A stretch of DNA of 64,000 nucleotides from Streptomyces qinzhouensis (GTDB lineage: Bacteria; Actinomycetota; Actinomycetes; Streptomycetales; Streptomycetaceae): positions 6,076,001-6,140,000 of the forward strand of contig NZ_CP042266.1 of assembly GCF_007856155.1 (NCBI RefSeq), read 5' to 3'. Shown here piece after piece: positions 24,381-33,308 of the stretch. Both the position numbers and the translations under genes were made by a program. Every line of letters starts with the position of its first letter. Position 1 is the stretch's first letter. Below the pieces are notes generated by a model that saw only the letters and a list, made by a program, of their open reading frames with translations, had not been told where the DNA came from and made no database searches.

Positions 24381-24401
24381 CCGGCCCGGAGGCCGGGGCT
24401 C

Positions 24402-25283
24402 TCAGCTCTCGTGGAGGTCGCGTACCACTTGTGCGAAGGCTCGAATGAGGTCGTTCTCCGCCTCGCCGCGCCAGACCAGTCCGAAATCGAGGGTTTCCAT
24501 GTCGGGGATGGGCAGCCAGGCGATGTCCGGGCGTGCCCAGTAGCGGCTCACATGCGCGGGGAAAAGGTTGACGCTCTCGCCGGCACTGATGAGAGCGAAG
24601 ATGTCGTCGACGTTCTCGACCGGCTGGGTACGTTCGATCACGCGGCCCCTCGGCGTGTGCGGCGGCGTGTAGGCGTCGCCCCAGTAACCGGGCAGCGAAA
24701 GGCCCGCCGGGACCTGGAAGTCACCCAGCATCTCCAGGCTTCCCGTAGCACGCCCGGCCAGTTCGTGGTCGATCGCCACCGCGAGTATCCGGGATTCCGA
24801 GAAGAACTTCGGGCCGACCACCAGGTCGGGCTCCAGCACCGGTAGCCAGCAGACCAGGATGTCCACGTCCCCGCGGCGCAGTCCGGCGAAGGGCTCGGTG
24901 AAGGGTGCGTGCCGCAGCCTCAGACCCCACTGGGGGTGGCGGGAGCGGAAGGTGTCCCAGTAGCGGCGCAGTTCGTGGGCGTTGCTGGACATCATGCCGA
25001 CGCGCAGCACGTCGGTCTTGCCTTGGGCGGCCAGTCTGGCCCGTTCCAGGCTCTCCCGCAGGCCGCGGTGGACGGGCAACAGGTCGGCGCGCAACTGTTC
25101 GCCGACCGGTGTCAGCCGTACGTTGCGGCTGTCGCGGTGGAACAGCTCCGCGCCGATGCTGCGCTCCTGCTGTTTGATGGCCTGGCTGACCCGTGCGGTC
25201 GACACGTACAGCCGCTGGGCGGTACGTCCGAAGTGCAATTCTTCGGCCAGCGCGAGAAATATCTCGATGTCCCGCAGTTCCAT
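24402..25283 (-). CDS. LysR-family transcriptional regulator
   Basis: A 293-residue regulator. MELRDIEIFLALAEELHF and the recognition helix STARVSQAIKQQERSIG form the N-terminal LysR winged helix, followed by FHRDSRNVRLTPVGEQL. From about residue 90 the periplasmic-binding-protein-like ligand domain follows (DVLRVGMMSSNAHELRRYW). ATG 25283 gives the standard family start. Upstream on the same strand lies the broken S9 peptidase gene; downstream is the convergent P450. Its effector and target are unknown. Confidence 0.92.
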   Translation of the reverse strand: MELRDIEIFLALAEELHFGRTAQRLYVSTARVSQAIKQQERSIGAELFHRDSRNVRLTPVGEQLRADLLPVHRGLRESLERARLAAQGKTDVLRVGMMSSNAHELRRYWDTFRSRHPQWGLRLRHAPFTEPFAGLRRGDVDILVCWLPVLEPDLVVGPKFFSESRILAVAIDHELAGRATGSLEMLGDFQVPAGLSLPGYWGDAYTPPHTPRGRVIERTQPVENVDDIFALISAGESVNLFPAHVSRYWARPDIAWLPIPDMETLDFGLVWRGEAENDLIRAFAQVVRDLHES

Positions 25284-25415
25284 GTTCCTCACCCCGTTGG
25301 TCGGCTGCCGGGCCCGGGGGCCGGGTGGAGCGCGGACCAGCCTGGCACGCACGCGCGGTGCGGAGCAAAGCGGAGGAGCGCTTCAGCTGGTCGCCTTCGG
25401 CGGGAGAACGGCAGT

Positions 25416-26056
25416 TCAGCGGGGTTTTACCAAGTCGATCTTCACGCGAATGGCCCTGGGCACGCCGGGGCGGGCCGCCGGCCGGTCGAGGTAGTACACG
25501 GCCGATCCGTCCGGGACCCACCACGCCCACTTGACCGCAATCGGCCACAGCAGCGGCATCAGCAGCGGCTCGGTCTGCGCGCGGACCACCATGCCCTCGG
25601 TGATGTCCAGGACGACCAGTTCGGCCGGCGGTATGTGCTCGTCCCCGGCGTGGGCGTACCGCCGGGTGTGCAGGAGGGGCGCGCCGCCGTCGGCGGGCCG
25701 GGCCTGGACGAGGTGGGTCCGCCGTACGAGACGCTCGTCGGTCCGGTGGGCCGGCACCTTGGTCGAGTCGGGCGACCAGGCCACCGCCGGTGGCAGGTGC
25801 GGCAGCCCTATCCTGCCGAGCAGGACGGTGTTGGCCGTGCAGTCCGGACCGGTGCCGTACTGGTGGTCGGGACGCGCCGCCGGTGGTCAGCGCCCACTCG
25901 CGTCCGTCGGACAGCGAGCGCGCCCACAGGTCGTGCCCCCGCCGGGTCGGTCAGCACGAACGGGCCGTCGCTCACGGCGTACCAGAACCGGGCTCCGCCG
26001 TCGATCCACTGCGGCCGGAAGCTGTTCCGCGGTGAGGTAGTCCTGAGTGGTGCTCA
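25416..26056 (-). pseudogene. Broken S9 (DPP-IV-type) peptidase N-terminal fragment
   Basis: Read leftwards from an ATG at 26056, the start (MSTTQDYLTAEQ) breaks after about 12 codons; a +1-type frame change then gives SFRPQWIDGGARFWYAVSDG and LTDPAG, another change near a G-run gives GHDLWARSLSDGREWALTTG, and a third frame gives DHQYGTGPD, then an intact stretch from 25784 (AWSPDSTKV..., LYYLDR-like beta repeats) to a stop at 25416. Together these match the N-terminal beta-propeller of S9 prolyl/dipeptidyl peptidases. The catalytic alpha/beta hydrolase half is entirely missing. The 122-residue frame 25416-25784 might still be translated but is not a functional enzyme. Confidence 0.65.
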
Positions 26057-26132
26057 TGCTCATCGTCCTTCTCGGTATTGCTGCCGGGTGCCGCGTGTTG
26101 CTGCCGGGACCGGCCCTCGGGCCGGGCGGCGC

Positions 26133-26801
26133 TCAGAGGCTGCGGGCGGTGATGTCGCCGTAGGAGGTGGTGGCGCGGATGGTCAGCGCGGGGTTGCCGT
26201 CGGTGTTCCGGAGCGCGCTGCTGATCCGGCCGTAGGAGGTGCCCGCGTCCAGGGAGGCGGAGACCCCTGCGGCGGCGGCGACCGAGATCGGGCCCGCGGT
26301 GGTACGCAGTTCGACGGTGCCACGTACGGCCTCCTCGACGGTGATCCCGCCCTGCTGGGTCTCGATCTCGGCGGGGCCGCCCAGGCGGCCGACCGTGATG
26401 TCCCCGGAGAGGAGGGTCAGGCGGGCGCTCGCGGTCTCGTCGAACCGGAGGGAGCCCTGCGAGCCCTCCACGATCACGTCACCGAGCCGCCCCACGCTCC
26501 GGACCGCCGCGGCGGCGGTCCTCGCCTCGACGCGGGAGCCGGCGGGCAGCCCGACCGTCACCCGCACGGCTCCCGAGCTGCCCAGAACACGGCTCCCCGC
26601 AGGCTCGGCGGCGACCTTCAGTACGTTGTCGCGGTACTCGGCCACGATCCGCTCGGCCGCCGTGACGTCCCGGCGCTTCGAGGCGTCCGCGGGCCGGATC
26701 TCGACGGTGGTATCGGCCCCGTCGAAGGCAAAGAGCCGGATGTCGCCCGCCGGGATGTCGAGGACGACGGAGACCGGAGTGGGGGTGTCGAATTTCTGCA
26801 T
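26133..26801 (-). CDS. DUF4097-family beta-strand repeat protein
   Basis: A 222-residue protein made of short alternating strands (GDITVGRLGGPAEIETQQGG, GTVELRTTAGPISVAAAAG, TTSYGDITARSL), the right-handed beta-helix-like pattern of DUF4097 (adhesin-like) proteins. No signal peptide or membrane helix, so it is probably cytoplasmic. Function in Streptomyces is unknown; relatives often sit beside small regulators, which are absent here. An inverted repeat lies 43 bases upstream of the ATG at 26801. Confidence 0.85.
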   Translation of the reverse strand: MQKFDTPTPVSVVLDIPAGDIRLFAFDGADTTVEIRPADASKRRDVTAAERIVAEYRDNVLKVAAEPAGSRVLGSSGAVRVTVGLPAGSRVEARTAAAAVRSVGRLGDVIVEGSQGSLRFDETASARLTLLSGDITVGRLGGPAEIETQQGGITVEEAVRGTVELRTTAGPISVAAAAGVSASLDAGTSYGRISSALRNTDGNPALTIRATTSYGDITARSL

Positions 26802-26843
26802 TGTTCTGCCCTTCGGCTTGTTGTTTCTGATGTTGGAAATGCC

Positions 26844-26870
26844 GCGTTGCTCTCATGTTCCAAGCAACGC
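26844..26870. promoter_or_regulatory. Inverted repeat in the DUF4097 promoter region
   Basis: Perfect eight-base arms gcgttgct and agcaacgc flank an 11-base spacer inside an AT-richer intergenic stretch, 43 bp upstream of the DUF4097 start. Arm length and spacing suit a dimeric repressor. No regulator gene adjoins it. Confidence 0.45.
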
Positions 26871-26994
26871 CCTTTTCGTGGATGTTGAAAATAGACAAGG
26901 CTCAAAGCGGCTTATCGTTGCCATGGCTCCGAGGGTTCAACGCCACGAACGACACGGCACTTGTTGCAGCGTGGCCCGGCCGCGCGCCGGAAGG

Positions 26995-27372
26995 TCAGAC
27001 CCCGGCGGGGGGAGTCCACTCCACGAGCTGGACCACGAAACCGTCGGGGCCGGTCAGCTCCAACTGCCACGCACCCCAAGGCTCACGGTGCAGCGGGACG
27101 GTGATGTTGGCGTTCTCCCCGCGCAACCGCTCGTCCTCGGCGACGATGCCGGTGACCGCGAACGAGACGAGCGCCCCGGCGGAGCGGCGGCCGGGAGGCA
27201 GTTCGAGGTCCCGCTGCCGTAACAGGACGTCCGGAGCCCGGTCGTCGCGGGCGAGAGCCACGAAGTCCTCGCCCGCCAGCACCTCCCGGTATCCGAGGTG
27301 GATGGTGAAGAACCGGCTGGATGCGGACGGATTCACGACGTCCAGCACCACAGTGGAACCGGTGATGTTCAT
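26995..27372 (-). CDS. VOC-superfamily (glyoxalase-fold) protein
   Basis: A 125-residue protein with one VOC domain: strand TGSTVVLDVVNPSASSRFF with helix, then LGYREVLAGEDFVALARD, and near the end WGAWQLELTGPDGFVVQLVEW, the usual xxDPDGNxxxLxE-like closing strand. The metal-binding His/Glu set is only partly evident, so it may be a binding or resistance protein rather than an enzyme. ATG 27372 is chosen since residues upstream of it are unrelated, basic filler. Confidence 0.85.
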   Translation of the reverse strand: MNITGSTVVLDVVNPSASSRFFTIHLGYREVLAGEDFVALARDDRAPDVLLRQRDLELPPGRRSAGALVSFAVTGIVAEDERLRGENANITVPLHREPWGAWQLELTGPDGFVVQLVEWTPPAGV

Positions 27373-27984
27373 CGCGGCAGACACCTCGCGACTCCGGGAA
27401 AGGACATGTTGATGCAGCTCCTTGCTCTGTTCTCTCGGGGACGGATAAAGAATCCCGCCGCCGCGCGGGAGGAACAAGGGCCGAGCCCGCAAAGGTCGTT
27501 AACCCCGAGGTTTACGAATCCGGTACCGCCGCGCCGCGACCCTCCACCCCGGACCCCTGCCCGGGCCAGTGCCTTCGCGCCACGACCGGCCTGCCCGTTC
27601 GCACGCGTAGGCAGGCGGGTACACGGACGACTCCGCCCGGGATGTCCTGGCCAGGTGCCTTGTACAAGGCGGCGTCCAAGAGCTGGTGGACGAAGCCGCG
27701 CTCGGGAAGCGGGACGTAACCCGATCGGGGAGGCCGGGACCGGTGGAGCACCTCGTACGGGCGCACTGCGGAGAGCGGGACGGTCCGGGGCCGGTTCAAG
27801 GCGGTGGCGCCGACGACCGCCGGGACGTCGGCTCCGGATTCCCTCACGCACGCAGTGGTAGAAGCAGCCCGTGTACTCCGGGCCCGGAGCGCCATCTCCG
27901 GCCCGGTGCCCACCGGACCGTCCTCGGAGCCTGGGAGCGGCTTGAGACCCCGCCTGCCCTCGCCGTGTTGAGCACAGAACGTGC

Positions 27985-28027
27985 ACCGGCCCCTTCTTCC
28001 CGTCCAGGACGGGAAGAAGGGGCCGGT
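27985..28027. terminator. Perfect 21-bp inverted repeat, strong hairpin
   Basis: Arms at 27985-28005 and 28007-28027 are perfectly complementary, with one base between (effectively a three- to five-base loop once the last pairs open). It lies about 200 bp past the RNA methyltransferase stop on the minus strand. No T-run follows on either side. A bidirectional terminator is the simplest reading; a DNA-level cruciform or recombination site cannot be excluded. Confidence 0.6.
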
Positions 28028-28139
28028 TCGTTGTCCGCTGACCGCCGCAGGGGCGGGCGCAGAAGATGCCCGCGAGCGCCGGCATCAACGCTCAGTAGCG
28101 GAAATCCGCTGGTCAGTACGGCGTCAGACCAAGATCAAC

Positions 28140-28178
28140 GAGCGTCACATGAGCGTCACGAGCGTCATTTCAGCGTCA
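28140..28178. repeat. Four phased copies of an AGCGTCA motif
   Basis: gagcgtca occurs at 28140, 28151 and 28160, and cagcgtca at 28171, i.e. roughly once per helical turn on one face of the DNA. It lies 56 bp past the RNA methyltransferase stop. Phased direct repeats of this kind can be regulator sites, but no promoter is obvious beside it. Confidence 0.4.
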
Positions 28179-28233
28179 AGATATCGCCCACAACGCCCAC
28201 AACGCCCATCACGCACATCGGCAAAACCGCAGG

Positions 28234-29583
28234 TCAGGCGTCCTTCTTCACCGGCTCCAGGATCGCCACACACTCCACATGGTGCGTCATCGGGAACAGG
28301 TCGAACGCCCGCAGCGTCCGGACGCGGTAGCCCTCCTCGCGGAAGTAGGCCAGGTCGCGGGCGAGGGCCGCCGGGTCGCAGGCGACGTAGGCGATGCGGC
28401 GGGCGGCGAGGGAGGCGAGGTGGCGGACCGTCTGCTTGCCCGCGCCCGCGCGCGGCGGGTCGAGGACGATCAGGTCCGTCTCCGAGATACCGGTACGGGG
28501 GAGGACCCGGTCCACCCGGCCGTGTTCGATCCGGACGCGCGGCAGGTCGTCCAGGTTGTGGCGGGCGTCCTCCACGGCGCGCTTGGAGGACTCGATGCCC
28601 AGCACCGCGCCCTGCTCGCCGACGCGTTCGGCGATCGCGCCCGCGAACAGGCCGACTCCGCAGTAGAGATCGAGAGCCGACTCGCCCTTGCGCGGCATCA
28701 GCCCCTGCATGACCGCCTTCACCAGCGTGTCCGCGGCCTGCGGGTGGACCTGCCAGAAGCCGCCGTTGCCGACGCGGTACGTCCGGCCGTCGGCCCGCTC
28801 ACGGACGAAGGCGCGGCCGTGGACGCGGTGGACGCCGTCATCGTGCTCGTCGACCCGGAGTACGGAGACGGGCCGGTCCAGCTCCACCAGCGGCAGCCGG
28901 GCGCCCGGGCGGGGCGTGAGGACCACCTGACGGTCATGGGAGCCGGTCGCCGAGATCGCCTCCACGGAGGCCATCCCCGGCCACTCCCGCTTCTCCACGC
29001 CCAGCTCGCTCACCCCGGGCGCCGCGATCATGCAGTGGTCGATCCGCTCGACCTCGTGGGAGCGGTGGCGGCGCAGGCCCGCGTGGCCTTCGGCGTCGAT
29101 CGCGTACTGGACCCGGGTGCGCCAGGCGGGGACCTCGCCCGCCGGCAGCTTGTCGCCCTCCGCGGGCATCACCGTGCCGTCCCAGCCGGCCTCCTCGGGC
29201 GTCAGCCCCGCGAGCCGCTGCAACTGCTCGGCGATCACCTCGCCCTTGAACCGCCGCTGCGCGCCCGGCTTCACATGCTGCCAGTCGCAGCCGCCGCACC
29301 GGCCGGGGCCGGAGAACGGGCACGGCGCCTCGACCCGGTCCTTGGCGGGTTCCAGGATCCGTACCGCGTCCGCCCGCAGGAAACGCGAGTCCTCGTTACC
29401 CTCCGTGATCCTGGCGATGACCTTCTCGCCCGGAAGGGTGTGCCGGACGAAGAGCACCCGGCCCTCGTCCGTACGGGCGATGCAGTGGCCGCCGTGGGCG
29501 ACGGGCCCGACCTCGACCTCGTACTCCTCGCCTTCCAGAGAGGCGGCGGAGACGGACGGGGCGTCGGACGTGTCGTGCGGCAT
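28234..29583 (-). CDS. RNA m5U methyltransferase, TrmA/RlmD family
   Basis: A 449-residue enzyme of the RumA/TrmA family, which transfers a methyl group from SAM to C5 of uridine in rRNA or tRNA. Residues 20-75 form a TRAM RNA-binding domain (EVEVGPVAHGGHCIART), CPFSGPGRCGGCDWQH holds Cys residues that may bind an Fe-S cluster, ALDLYCGVGLFAGAIAE is the SAM motif I, VLDPPRAGAG motif IV, and AYVACDPAALARDL carries the catalytic Cys. Whether the target is 23S rRNA or tRNA is unclear. It follows the APC permease gene on the same strand after a 94-bp gap. Confidence 0.93.
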   Translation of the reverse strand: MPHDTSDAPSVSAASLEGEEYEVEVGPVAHGGHCIARTDEGRVLFVRHTLPGEKVIARITEGNEDSRFLRADAVRILEPAKDRVEAPCPFSGPGRCGGCDWQHVKPGAQRRFKGEVIAEQLQRLAGLTPEEAGWDGTVMPAEGDKLPAGEVPAWRTRVQYAIDAEGHAGLRRHRSHEVERIDHCMIAAPGVSELGVEKREWPGMASVEAISATGSHDRQVVLTPRPGARLPLVELDRPVSVLRVDEHDDGVHRVHGRAFVRERADGRTYRVGNGGFWQVHPQAADTLVKAVMQGLMPRKGESALDLYCGVGLFAGAIAERVGEQGAVLGIESSKRAVEDARHNLDDLPRVRIEHGRVDRVLPRTGISETDLIVLDPPRAGAGKQTVRHLASLAARRIAYVACDPAALARDLAYFREEGYRVRTLRAFDLFPMTHHVECVAILEPVKKDA

Positions 29584-29677
29584 GCGGTTGGCTCCAGAGG
29601 TTTCACGCGCTCACGGCGGGGCAGCCCACCAGTCTACGCGGCCGGTGAGGGATCGGCGCACTTCCGCCCGGCCCGTA

Positions 29678-31717
29678 CTACTTGCGCGAGCTCGGCTCCC
29701 GGTCCACCGGCCCCCGCCGCACCGACCCCGGCGCGTTCCAGTCCTGCCGTTTGCGCGCCCGCTCCTTCGCCGCCTCCGAGGACACGAGCTGATACGGCAC
29801 CGAGGTCACCATCACCCCCGGCGTGAACAGCAGCCGGCCCTTCAGCCGCAGCGCGCTCTGGTTGTGCAGCAGATGCTCGTACCAGTGCCCCACCACGTAC
29901 TCCGGGATGATCACACTGACCACGTCCCGCGGGCTCTCCCGCCGCAGCCCCTTCACATACTCGATCACGGGCCGGGTGATCTCCCGGTAAGGGGAGTCGA
30001 GGATCTTCAGCGGGACGTTGATGTTCCGCCGCTCCCACTCCTCGCGCAGCGCCTTGGTGTCCGGCGGGTCGACGTTGATGCTGAGCGCCTCCAGCTTGTC
30101 GACCCGCATCAGCTTCGCGTACGCCAGTGCCCGCAGCGTCGGCCGGTGCACCTTCGAGACCAGCACGATGGCGTGCACCCGCGACGGCCGCACGCTGTCG
30201 TCACTCGGCCCGTCGGCCGCCGCGATCTCCTCGGCCACCCGGTCGTAGTGCCGCCGGATCGCGCTCATCACCGCGTAGAAGAACACCATCCCCAGCAGCG
30301 CCACCCACGCCCCGTGCGTGAACTTGGTCGCCAGGACCACGATGAGCACCAGCCCGGTGAAGAAGGCGCCGAAGGCGTTGATCGCCCGCGAGCGGATCAT
30401 CCGGCGCCGGCGCGCCGGGTTCTTCTCGGTCTTCAGATGGCGGTTCCAGTGCCGGACCATGCCCGTCTGGCTGAGGGTGAAGGAGACGAACACCCCGACG
30501 ATGTAGAGCTGAATCAGCTTGGTCGAGTCCGCTCCGTACGCCCACACCAGCAGTGCCGCCGCGCCCGCCAGCACCACGATGCCGTTCGAGAAGGCGAGCC
30601 GGTCGCCGCGGGTGTGGAGCTGGCGCGGCAGATACCGGTCCTGGGCCAGTATCGAACCGAGCAGCGGGAAGCCGTTGTACGCGGTGTTCGCGGCCAGGAA
30701 GAGCACCAGCGCGGTGGCCGCGGCCAACAGGACGAAGAAGAACGTCCCGTCCCCGAAGACCGCGGCCGCGACCTGGGAGATCACCGGGTTCTGCACATAG
30801 TCGCCGCCGACCGGAACCCCGTCGCGCAGCAGCTCGTGCGCCGGGTTCTCCGCCATCCGTACATCGGAGACCATCGCCAGCCCGATGATCCCGCAGAACA
30901 TCGTCACGGCCAGTGCGCCCATCAGCGCCAGGGTCGACGCCGCGTTCTTCGACTTCGGCTTGCGGAATGCGGGTACGCCATTGCTGATCGCCTCCACACC
31001 GGTCAGTGCCGCGCAACCGGAGGAGAACGCCCGGAGCAGCAGAAAGACCAGGGCGAATCCGGCGAGACCCGCTTCCTCGGCCTTCAGCTCCAGACCGGCG
31101 GTCGGTGCCTTCATCGTCTCGTCGAGTACGAGCCCCCGGTACGCGCCCCAGGCGATCATCCCGAACACCGCGACGACGAAGACATAGGTCGGGATCGCGA
31201 AGAGCTTCCCCGATTCCCGGACGCCGCGCAGATTCATCAGGGTCAGCAGCACGATGATCGCGACCGCGCAGAGAACCTTGTTCTCCACGACGAACGGGAT
31301 CGCCGAACCGAGGTTCTCCACTCCGGAGGAGATCGACACCGCCACGGTCAGGACGTAGTCCACCAGCAGTGCGCTCGCGACGGTCAGACCGGCCTTGGGG
31401 CCGAGATTGGTGTTCGCGACCTCGTAGTCGCCGCCACCGCTCGGATACGCGTGCACGTTCTGCCGGTACGACGCGACGACCGTGAACATCAGCACCACGA
31501 CCGCCGCCGCGATCCACGGGCTGTAGCTGTAGGCCGACACACCCGCGATGGAGAGCACCAGCAGTACTTCGCCCGGGGCGTACGCCACGGAGGACAAGGG
31601 GTCGGAGGCGAAGACGGGCAGCGCGATGCGCTTGGGGAGGAGCGTTTCTCCCAGCCGGTCGCTGCGAAGGGCCCTGCCGATGAGGATCCGTTTGGGCAGG
31701 TCGGTCAGTTTGGACAC
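29678..31717 (-). CDS. APC-family amino acid/polyamine-type permease
   Basis: A 679-residue inner-membrane transporter with about 12 hydrophobic segments over residues 30-470 and a soluble C-terminal tail of about 200 residues. LPVFASDPLSSVAYAPGEVL near the N-terminus and AYPSGGGDYEVANTNLG are the unwound helix 1 and following loop of APC transporters. The substrate is not known; divergence from the potassium-uptake TrkA pair hints at ion or osmotic homeostasis. The start is the GTG at 31717; no ribosome binding site is clear, so a leaderless transcript is possible. Confidence 0.9.
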   Translation of the reverse strand: MSKLTDLPKRILIGRALRSDRLGETLLPKRIALPVFASDPLSSVAYAPGEVLLVLSIAGVSAYSYSPWIAAAVVVLMFTVVASYRQNVHAYPSGGGDYEVANTNLGPKAGLTVASALLVDYVLTVAVSISSGVENLGSAIPFVVENKVLCAVAIIVLLTLMNLRGVRESGKLFAIPTYVFVVAVFGMIAWGAYRGLVLDETMKAPTAGLELKAEEAGLAGFALVFLLLRAFSSGCAALTGVEAISNGVPAFRKPKSKNAASTLALMGALAVTMFCGIIGLAMVSDVRMAENPAHELLRDGVPVGGDYVQNPVISQVAAAVFGDGTFFFVLLAAATALVLFLAANTAYNGFPLLGSILAQDRYLPRQLHTRGDRLAFSNGIVVLAGAAALLVWAYGADSTKLIQLYIVGVFVSFTLSQTGMVRHWNRHLKTEKNPARRRRMIRSRAINAFGAFFTGLVLIVVLATKFTHGAWVALLGMVFFYAVMSAIRRHYDRVAEEIAAADGPSDDSVRPSRVHAIVLVSKVHRPTLRALAYAKLMRVDKLEALSINVDPPDTKALREEWERRNINVPLKILDSPYREITRPVIEYVKGLRRESPRDVVSVIIPEYVVGHWYEHLLHNQSALRLKGRLLFTPGVMVTSVPYQLVSSEAAKERARKRQDWNAPGSVRRGPVDREPSSRK

Positions 31718-31971
31718 GGAGAGGATCGTAAGCGTTCGAATGGGCCCGACCCACCCGCCGCCCGGGGAGTGAGCCGGAATCTGAGGTTCCTGTGGTGCCG
31801 GGGGTCCCTTGGGACACCGTGCGTGTGTAGCTTTGGCCGCGGTCTGAGACCCTTTAATCCCGGAGACCTTTAAGTCTCGGTAAAAACTCGAAGGGCACTC
31901 CGGGTGAATGTGCGGGAAAGCACATAAAGTCCAAAAAACGAGTAAAGAATATGGACGGTGGAAGGACGGTC
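31718..31971. promoter_or_regulatory. Divergent promoter region, APC permease / TrkA pair
   Basis: 254 bp between outward-facing genes, less G/C-rich than its surroundings from about 31850 onward (ctttaatccc, gtaaaaactcg, agtaaagaat). Two copies of a cctttaa core occur within 31840-31880. It must contain both promoters; no riboswitch fold was recognised. Confidence 0.5.
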
Positions 31972-32640
31972 GTGCACATCGTCATCATGGGTTGTGGGCG
32001 AGTGGGAGCCGCTCTCGCACAGACCCTGGAGCATCAGGGACACACGGTCGCGGTGATCGACCGCGATCCCACGGCCTTCCGCCGCCTGGGCTCCGGTTTC
32101 GGCGGCCGCCGGGTCACCGGTGTCGGGTTCGACCAGGACACCCTGCGCGAGGCGGGCATCGAGGAAGCCGGTGCGTTCGCCGCCGTCAGCAGCGGTGACA
32201 ACTCCAACATCATCGCGGCCCGGGTCGCCCGCGAGATGTTCGGCATCGAGAATGTCGCGGCCCGGATCTACGACCCGCGGCGCGCCGAGGTCTACCAGCG
32301 GCTGGGCATCCCCACGGTCGCCACCGTCCGCTGGACGGCCGACCAGATGCTCCGGCGACTGCTGCCGTCCGGCGCCGAGCCGCTGTGGCGCGATCCGAGC
32401 GGCGGGGTGCAGCTCGCCGAGGTGCACACCTCGTCCGCGTGGATCGGCCACAAGATCAGCCGGCTCCAGGACGAGACCGGGGTGCGCGTCGCGTTCCTCA
32501 CCCGGCTGGGCGAGGCGGTCCTGCCGACCTCGCAGACCGTGCTGCAGGAGGGCGACCTCGTCCACGTGATGATGCGTACGGACGAGATCGAAAAGGTCGA
32601 GGCGGCCTTCGCCGAGGGCCCTGAGGAGGGCGGTCACTGA
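31972..32640 (+). CDS. trkA: TrkA-type potassium uptake regulatory subunit (CeoB-like)
   Basis: A 222-residue protein with an N-terminal Rossmann (RCK_N) domain, HIVIMGCGRVGAALAQTLE, closing with acidic Asp in AVIDRDPTAF for NAD binding, and a C-terminal RCK_C domain (residues about 140-215). It controls gating of a Trk/Ktr potassium channel by binding nucleotides on the cytoplasmic face. The GTG at 31972 matches the family start and follows GGAAGGACGG; an upstream ATG at 31951 is less likely. The stop overlaps the next start by one base (TGATG). The membrane subunit is not next to it. Confidence 0.9.
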   Translation: MHIVIMGCGRVGAALAQTLEHQGHTVAVIDRDPTAFRRLGSGFGGRRVTGVGFDQDTLREAGIEEAGAFAAVSSGDNSNIIAARVAREMFGIENVAARIYDPRRAEVYQRLGIPTVATVRWTADQMLRRLLPSGAEPLWRDPSGGVQLAEVHTSSAWIGHKISRLQDETGVRVAFLTRLGEAVLPTSQTVLQEGDLVHVMMRTDEIEKVEAAFAEGPEEGGH

Positions 32641-33308
32641 TGCGGGTCGCAATCGCCGGTGCCGGCGCGGTGGGCCGTTCCATCGCGGGCGAGCTGCTGG
32701 AGAACGGACACGAGGTGCTCCTCGTCGACAAGGCGCCGACCGCGATCTCCGTGGAGCGGGTGCCGCAGGCGGAGTGGCTGCTGGCCGACGCCTGCGAGAT
32801 CACCTCCCTCGACGAGGCGGCGCTCCAGCGGTGCAGTGTGGTCATCGCGGCCACCGGAGACGACAAGGTCAATCTGGTGGTGTCGCTGCTGGCGAAGACG
32901 GAGTACGCGGTTCCGCGCGTTGTCGCCCGGGTGAACAACCCCAAGAACGAGTGGCTCTTCAACGAGTCCTGGGGCGTCGACGTCGCCGTCTCCACCCCGC
33001 GGCTGATGTCGGCCCTGGTGGAGGAGGCGGTCAGCGTCGGCGATCTGGTGCGGCTGCTCCGCTTCAGCCACGGCGACGCCAACCTGGTCGAGCTGACCCT
33101 GCCGCCGGAGTCCGCGCTCGCGGGCACCAGGATCGGCGATGTCGCCTGGCCCGAGGACACCTCCCTGGTCACCATCATCCGCGGCTCGCGGGTGCTGACC
33201 CCGAGCCCGGAGGAGACCCTGGAGGCCGGCGACGAACTCCTCTTCGTCGCCGCGCCCGCGCGCGAGGAGCAGCTGGAGGACCTGCTCTCGCCGCGCAACG
33301 AGGTCTGA
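32640..33308 (+). CDS. TrkA-type potassium uptake regulatory subunit (CeoC-like)
   Basis: A 222-residue paralogue of the preceding gene: RVAIAGAGAVGRSIAGELLE is the dinucleotide-binding loop, HEVLLVDKAP the second strand, and CSVVIAATGDDKVNLVVSLL the third. The C-terminal RCK_C domain starts near 140. The two genes overlap (TGATG), as for ceoB-ceoC of mycobacteria, so they likely assemble as a mixed ring under a Trk channel. Confidence 0.9.
   Translation: MRVAIAGAGAVGRSIAGELLENGHEVLLVDKAPTAISVERVPQAEWLLADACEITSLDEAALQRCSVVIAATGDDKVNLVVSLLAKTEYAVPRVVARVNNPKNEWLFNESWGVDVAVSTPRLMSALVEEAVSVGDLVRLLRFSHGDANLVELTLPPESALAGTRIGDVAWPEDTSLVTIIRGSRVLTPSPEETLEAGDELLFVAAPAREEQLEDLLSPRNEV

Larger units (their letters stand above)
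27373..28233. other. Gap without a supported gene
   Basis: 861 bp. Open frames on both strands are Arg/Pro-rich and give no recognisable protein. A minus-strand frame at 27512-27913 has some protein-like stretches (RPYEVLHRSRPPRSGYVPLP) but no family was recognised. The gap holds a very strong hairpin at 27985-28027 and a short repeat array at 28140-28178. It marks the border between accessory DNA and the core block. Confidence 0.5.

Noticed and set aside
27512..27913. Minus-strand 133-codon frame in the 27.4-28.2 kb gap as a gene
   Set aside because: No recognisable family, no clear ribosome binding site, and its ends are Arg-rich filler; kept only as a remark on the gap.
28140..28178. CRISPR-like array of AGCGTCA repeats
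   Set aside because: Units are eight bases long with two- or three-base gaps, far too short for CRISPR.
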